Source: Paenibacillus validus NBRC 15382 (GTDB lineage Bacteria > Bacillota > Bacilli > Paenibacillales > NBRC-103111). Taken from it: a stretch of 64,000 nt of DNA. Where the stretch lies: positions 310,001 to 374,000 of the forward strand of contig NZ_BIMH01000001.1 in NCBI RefSeq assembly GCF_004000985.1. The letters run 5' to 3'. Made by a program: the position numbers and the translations under genes. A model generated the notes under the pieces. The model did no database searches. It was given only the letters and a program-made list of their open reading frames with translations, and was not told where the DNA came from. Shown in pieces: positions 61,237 through 64,000 of the stretch. Every line of letters starts with the position of its first letter. The first letter of the stretch is position 1.

Positions 61237-61476
61237 CTAATGCAGCTCTTTCATCTCGCGGCCCTTTGCACATACACAGAAGCCGTCTTTGCTGAAAAGG
61301 TGACGTCCGGTGTCGCTGCAGCCTTTGCAAGGCATTGATTTATTGCATCCTTCCACACACGGCCAGACGCAACCATCCTCATCTTCAAATTCTCCTGTAT
61401 CTCCGCACCATTGGCAGTTTGCATTCGGATAAGGCTTGTATTCTTCTATGTCAGTGGTAACAGTAACTGTATCTAT
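61237..61476 (-). CDS. Cysteine-rich zinc protein with apparent ATA start
   Basis: The 79-residue frame has no ATG, GTG or TTG before its conserved-looking part. The codon in the right place, after AGGGAGATGATGG, is ATA at 61476. The sequence has four or more cysteine pairs: CQWC (21-24), CVWPCVEGC (36-44), CKGC (50-53) and CVC (67-69), in a DnaJ-like zinc finger arrangement. No family was recognised. Either ATA is used rarely as a start, or a recent mutation has silenced the gene. Confidence 0.55.
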   Translation of the reverse strand: MDTVTVTTDIEEYKPYPNANCQWCGDTGEFEDEDGCVWPCVEGCNKSMPCKGCSDTGRHLFSKDGFCVCAKGREMKELH

Positions 61477-61504
61477 AAACCATCATCTCCCTAAACCAAA
61501 ATAA

Positions 61505-61532
61505 GCGCATGTATTATACTTCCCGCATGCGC
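61505..61532 (-). promoter_or_regulatory. -10 element inside an inverted repeat
   Basis: GCGCATG (61505-61511) and CATGCGC (61526-61532) flank a minus-strand TATAAT (61513-61518) that would serve the cysteine-rich gene. A protein bound there would block transcription. No good -35 was seen. Confidence 0.45.
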
Positions 61533-61690
61533 ATCGGGGCAGGCACCCTGTGGATGCTGTTTAGGTTTGCGGCTCTCAGAGCTATTGCTCCCAGCCGACT
61601 TCCAATGACCGCTTCCCGACTCATCGGGAGCAACCTGCCCTGCCTACCCGCAGGCACGTCTGCATAGTGCTGTTTTTGGCACTCCAATGG
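61533..61690. other. Strongly structured noncoding region
   Basis: Several nested inverted repeats lie in about 150 bases: GCATC..GATGC with inner GGG/CCC, GCTC-TCA-GAGC, TTGCTCCC..GGGAGCAA and CTGCCT..AGGCA. They fold on either strand. The minus-strand open frame across it has no ribosome binding site. No known RNA family was recognised. Confidence 0.4.
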
Positions 61691-61749
61691 ATAGGGCTTA
61701 CTGGAACAGGGATATATGTGATGCGCCGGAGCGCTGGTCACCGTTTATA

Positions 61750-61858
61750 AACGTGGGCAAGGATTTGCACCTTGCATGGTTGCTTTCGGGGAGCTACCCT
61801 CGATCGCTTGGACGACACAACCTAAGCTTTAGCGTCTACCCTATTCCGCCACCACGTT
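61750..61858 (-). tRNA. tRNA-like structure, class II type, degenerate anticodon arm
   Basis: On the minus strand AACGTGG pairs with CCACGTT as a seven-base acceptor stem. T8 and G9 follow, then a leucine-like D arm GCG-GAATAGGGTAGA-CGC, and near the 3' end a T arm GCAAGG-TGCAAAT-CCTTGC. Between them no normal five-base anticodon stem can be drawn, and the total of 109 bases is too long. It may be a pseudo-tRNA, contain an insertion, or be part of a larger RNA. No CCA is encoded. Confidence 0.4.
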
Positions 61859-61867
61859 TCCGGCAAT

Positions 61868-61892
61868 AAAAAAAAGCACCGCGGTGGGTGCT
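61868..61892 (-). terminator. Terminator of the lysine-rich small gene
   Basis: AGCACC-caccgc-GGTGCT and eight T in a row on the minus strand. The stop codon of the gene at 61891 is inside its 5' arm. Confidence 0.88.
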
Positions 61893-62049
61893 ATTCTTTC
61901 TTTTCAGGCAGTTCTTTTTTCTTTTTTTGATCCTCTTCTTCTTCTTTTTGTTTAAGCTTCTTTTTCGCCTCCGCATCAGCTTGGTCTCTTTGATCAATGA
62001 TCGCCCTCTGTTGACCGGTCAAATTCCTTGCGTCATATCTGAAACCCAA
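61891..62049 (-). CDS. Lysine/glutamate-rich small protein
   Basis: A 52-residue protein from a TTG at 62049 with GGGGGTGA five bases upstream. It begins MGFRYDARNLTGQQRAIIDQ and then is almost all Lys, Glu, Gln and Asp (KKKLKQKEEEEDQKKKKELP), a charged helix. I recognise no family. A strong terminator follows at once, so it is the last gene of a transcript. Short charged proteins are common in phage early regions. Confidence 0.65.
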   Translation of the reverse strand: MGFRYDARNLTGQQRAIIDQRDQADAEAKKKLKQKEEEEDQKKKKELPEKKE

Positions 62050-62084
62050 TTAACTCACCCCCTCAACATTAAGTCTATGCTGTA

Positions 62085-62420
62085 GGAGGAAGCTTGTCAG
62101 TATGGTTTAACCTAAAGATTTCTTTATCCGCCTCTTGCTTACGCGGGCGGCATGCGCCTTCGATCCGCACCTTTGCCGTTGAAGTCACGGTCGAAAGGAG
62201 GCGCAGCCTCGTTACCCTCATCCTTTGCCCCGGATGAGGAGAGATACATAGGCTGCCTTTTAGGGAGATGCGGAGTAATCGAATGTTAGAAAAGGCACCC
62301 TCGGTTAGGAGAGTGCCTGTATAAGCGATGCAGGAGAAGCGGTAGCGAATCGCTTCTCTACGTGTCCGGCTGCTGCCCGAGCCGGTTGGGGTGTTGCTCA
62401 ATTTCTTACATTTACAATAT
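62085..62420 (-). ncRNA. Candidate structured RNA region
   Basis: On the minus strand, CCGGCT..AGCCGG (62366-62385), GAGAAGCG..CGCTTCTC (62334-62358) and GGCAC(T)CTC..GAG(G)GTGCC (62294-62317) follow each other and end in CCTTTTCT, like a small RNA with a terminator. Beyond it GCAGCCT encloses CCTCATCC..GGATGAGG and closes with AGGCTGC (62188-62259), then TGCGCCT..AGGCGCA (62150-62202). No coding frame is convincing. It lies between the genes at 62511 and 61891. The family is unknown. Confidence 0.45.
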
Positions 62421-62510
62421 AACACGGGAAAAGGACCGCGTGGGGTTCAACAATTCCCGGATTGGGCCGTTTTTGGTTCATTTTTTTTGTGTTTTAGTCC
62501 GAGTAGGTCA

Positions 62511-63056
62511 TCATTGAGAATTGTTCATTGTTAAGTACAACGTGCGGGTATCCTCTGTTGAATCAAAACTGCATTCACAGACGTTCCAACCGTTTCTCAG
62601 CAAGCCGGCCACTTTCACTAACTCTTCCGCAGCTGCTTGCTTATCAGTCATCTCAATGGCACAGTATTCATCTTTGTACTCATTAGAAAGATGACTCGCC
62701 TCTTCAATCCCCTCTTCCGGAATAGTTCCACTATTGAACCAAGCTACGTAATGTTCACTTGATATGCAAATATCAATTTGACAATCACTCACGTATTTGC
62801 CGAAGCAATGGTTTTCCAAGTCGAAGGCAAATTCAGCTTCGTCCAAATGAATAACCACGGTATCCCCTTCCAGGTAGTCTACCTTTACTGCAGCTTGCGC
62901 AATTGAAATCAACGAATTGGCTGAATCATTGGTGTTCAATTCTAAGCTGCATCTAACGCCGTATTTTTTCATTATCTCGAAAAGGTGAGTGACCTCTCCA
63001 GCACTCGAATAAATCATTTCGATAGGTCCCTCAAGTTTTTGTCTGGTCAATTCCAT
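62511..63056 (-). CDS. Phage protein of unknown function
   Basis: The 181-residue acidic protein (starts MELTRQKLEGPIEMIYSSAG) is not recognised. It contains VDYLEGDTVVIHLDEAEFAFDLENH near 59-83 and a cysteine-containing C-terminal part (GLLRNGWNVCECSFDSTEDTRTLYLTM near 152-178). It has no signal peptide or membrane segment. AAGGGAGCGATTAACC precedes the ATG. It lies between the replication genes and the RNA-like region. Confidence 0.65.
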   Translation of the reverse strand: MELTRQKLEGPIEMIYSSAGEVTHLFEIMKKYGVRCSLELNTNDSANSLISIAQAAVKVDYLEGDTVVIHLDEAEFAFDLENHCFGKYVSDCQIDICISSEHYVAWFNSGTIPEEGIEEASHLSNEYKDEYCAIEMTDKQAAAEELVKVAGLLRNGWNVCECSFDSTEDTRTLYLTMNNSQ

Positions 63057-63077
63057 GGTTAATCGCTCCCTTAAGAT

Positions 63078-63197
63078 TTAATATAATTTAAAATATGAAT
63101 TTAAAATATGACGCTTACGTTTGATATTCTTAACGATCACCGCATGCTGCGCCGGACTACGATTAAACCAAAGCCGAGCCATTGTTTCCAGACTCAT
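63078..63197 (-). CDS. Possible 39-residue small protein
   Basis: A short frame MSLETMARLWFNRSPAQHAV then IVKNIKRKRHIL.. begins at an ATG with GGGGAGAAGGC upstream, in the 170-base gap between two phage genes. It is basic at the C-terminus. No family known; it may be a chance frame. Confidence 0.35.
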   Translation of the reverse strand: MSLETMARLWFNRSPAQHAVIVKNIKRKRHILNSYFKLY

Positions 63198-63226
63198 GCC
63201 TTCTCCCCATCCATCCCCATAGGCAA

Positions 63227-63640
63227 TTATTCCAGGTACTTTTTAGGACGCCCGAACCCTGAGAACATGTTTCTAATTATATTTTCATAAAGATCAGGCG
63301 CATTGTATGTTTTGCTTTGAACGATCTTATCCCACGATGCATGGTCAAATGCATCCGGATCCCCGCCATTTCTAACAAATTCATCGAAGGCGTCATCTCG
63401 TTTTGCTTTGAGCCATAGAGTGAAAAGCCGCTCCTTTTGAAGGTCCACCCGCATGATATCAGCCAGTGTTGGCGGAAATCTATTTGAGTGCATGTGTTCG
63501 CGTAAATGCTTGACGGCCAGTTCATACGGATAATCAGCGAGCTCTGTTTCCCATAAGTTGATTAAATCCGCGTTGAGTTCCCATGTGGTGTAATTAGCGC
63601 ATGCTAATCTGAGAAGTTCCTTTACTTCACTCGTGTTCAT
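63227..63640 (-). CDS. Replicative helicase loader/inhibitor (G39P-like)
   Basis: The 137 residues have the G39P-type helical N-domain: MNTSEVKELLRLACANYTTWELNADLINLWETELADYPYELAVKHLREHMHSNRFPPTLADIM, with the FPPTLADI motif near 54-61, and a flexible C-terminal half (DDAFDEFVRNGGDPDAFDHASWDKI). In phage SPP1 G39P delivers the helicase to the origin. It overlaps the replication protein gene by 14 bases. Confidence 0.75.
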   Translation of the reverse strand: MNTSEVKELLRLACANYTTWELNADLINLWETELADYPYELAVKHLREHMHSNRFPPTLADIMRVDLQKERLFTLWLKAKRDDAFDEFVRNGGDPDAFDHASWDKIVQSKTYNAPDLYENIIRNMFSGFGRPKKYLE

Positions 63641-64000
63641 CGTTTATCTCCCTTCGACCCAAATTCATTGAGTAATCGGCCGGCTTCCCATTAAGAAGAA
63701 GTTCCTTGTTTCGCTCGAATCTCGACACTCGTTTTCGACCACTGCTGCTCGCTGAAGGCTTTTGGTCCATCTTCATTGCAAGCTGGACGTATTGCTTTCG
63801 TAATTTAGCCGGACTAAGGATGTTAATTTGCCAAAATGGATCCGCTGTAGCCCAATCGATCACATCCTTCAATTCCAGCGCATCTCGCTTATCGAGCTCC
63901 ACGATTTTCCGGAATTCATCTGCCCACTTCTGCAAATCCGCATTTTCCACTAAATGACCCTTGTTATTGGCGTAAGCTGCTTCTTTTACTTTTTCATAAA
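63627..64000 (-). CDS. Phage replication protein, C-terminal part (cut by window edge)
   Basis: The frame is open to the right edge and gives at least 123 residues. It ends with ALELKDVIDWATADPFWQINILSPAKLRKQYVQLAMKM, the usual C-terminal module of phage replisome organisers, then a basic tail KRVSRFERNKELLL. An in-frame GTG at 63950 has no ribosome binding site and sequence continuity (YEKVKEAAYANNKGHL) runs past it, so the true start is outside the window. It is the first of the helicase-loading genes seen here. Confidence 0.75.
   Translation of the reverse strand, partial: YEKVKEAAYANNKGHLVENADLQKWADEFRKIVELDKRDALELKDVIDWATADPFWQINILSPAKLRKQYVQLAMKMDQKPSASSSGRKRVSRFERNKELLLNGKPADYSMNLGRREINDEHE

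Larger units (their letters stand above)
36338..64000. mobile_element. Prophage (contractile-tailed, PBSX-type tail), right end outside window
   Basis: From the rsmD-proximal junction to the right edge almost every recognisable gene is phage-type: regulator, HicAB, lysis, baseplate, tail tube and sheath, frameshifted chaperone, head-tail connectors, HK97-fold capsid, protease, portal, terminase, HNH and replication genes. Base composition is visibly more A+T-rich than in the core chromosome. Structural genes appear intact, so it may be functional. The left border is approximate and the right end, probably with integrase and repressor, is not seen. Confidence 0.93.

Noticed and set aside
61590-61660. 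Possible second hammerhead (CCGATGAG on the minus strand)
   Set aside because: The core would need CTGANGA; here T4 is C and no GAA with a matching stem III and cleavage triplet follows.
61514-61741. 75-codon minus-strand open frame
   Set aside because: It is rich in inverted repeats, has no ribosome binding site and the protein is of low likeness to anything known.
36338-64000. Diversity-generating retroelement or CRISPR in the prophage
   Set aside because: No reverse transcriptase, no template/variable repeat pair near the fibre gene, and no regularly spaced direct repeats were seen.

Overview
The window comes from a Gram-positive spore-former of the Bacillales, most likely Paenibacillus or a close relative. 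Three things point there: the gene order (topA-dprA-sucDC, rnhB-rbgA-lepB-rplS-trmD-rimM-khpA-rpsP-ffh-ylxM-ftsY-smc-rnc-fab genes-plsX-fapR-rpmF, ylbM-ylbL-ylbJ-coaD-rsmD), strong AGGAGG-type ribosome binding sites, and a sporulation gene (ylbJ). No rRNA gene, CRISPR array or transposase was seen.

Positions 1 to about 36.1 kb are core chromosome, nearly all on the minus strand. The blocks are: topoisomerase I, DprA and succinyl-CoA synthetase; a YifB ATPase gene with a terminator-like hairpin over its ribosome binding site; a locus where an A+T-rich KinB-like histidine kinase gene sits between degenerate copies of yraN and yifB; a flagellum-like remnant pair (ylqG, ylqH); ribosome, tRNA and signal-recognition-particle genes; smc and rnc; and a FapR-controlled fatty acid and phospholipid operon. 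ylbM-ylbL-ylbJ-coaD-rsmD closes the block, with overlapping divergent promoters at one end and a shared bidirectional terminator at the other.

Positions about 36.3 kb to the right edge are a prophage that is not complete in the window. Its late genes run on the minus strand from a replication gene at the edge through HNH, TerS, TerL, portal, prohead protease, HK97-fold capsid, connectors, contractile tail (sheath, tube, a frameshifted chaperone, tape measure, PBSX-like baseplate), fibre, holin and amidase. The phage is therefore a myovirus with PBSX-type tail genes and an HK97-type head. A plus-strand accessory block lies between the host junction and the lysis genes: a small membrane protein, an FtsK-like ATPase with a replication-relaxation partner, an A+T-rich lipoprotein cassette and hicAB.

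The strongest find is a complete hammerhead self-cleaving ribozyme that begins one base after the hicB stop codon. All core catalytic positions are present and the cleavage triplet is GUC. Other notable items are an A AAA AAC -1 frameshift site in the tail chaperone gene, the duplicated yifB/yraN junction around the kinase, a short two-hairpin leader whose terminator is repeated after the lipoprotein gene, a cysteine-rich gene with no normal start codon, a detached HNH zinc-finger peptide, and an RNA-like region at 61.5-62.4 kb that includes a tRNA-like fold. Short genes at 39903, 60696, 61237, 61891 and 63078 were found by reading the sequence directly.
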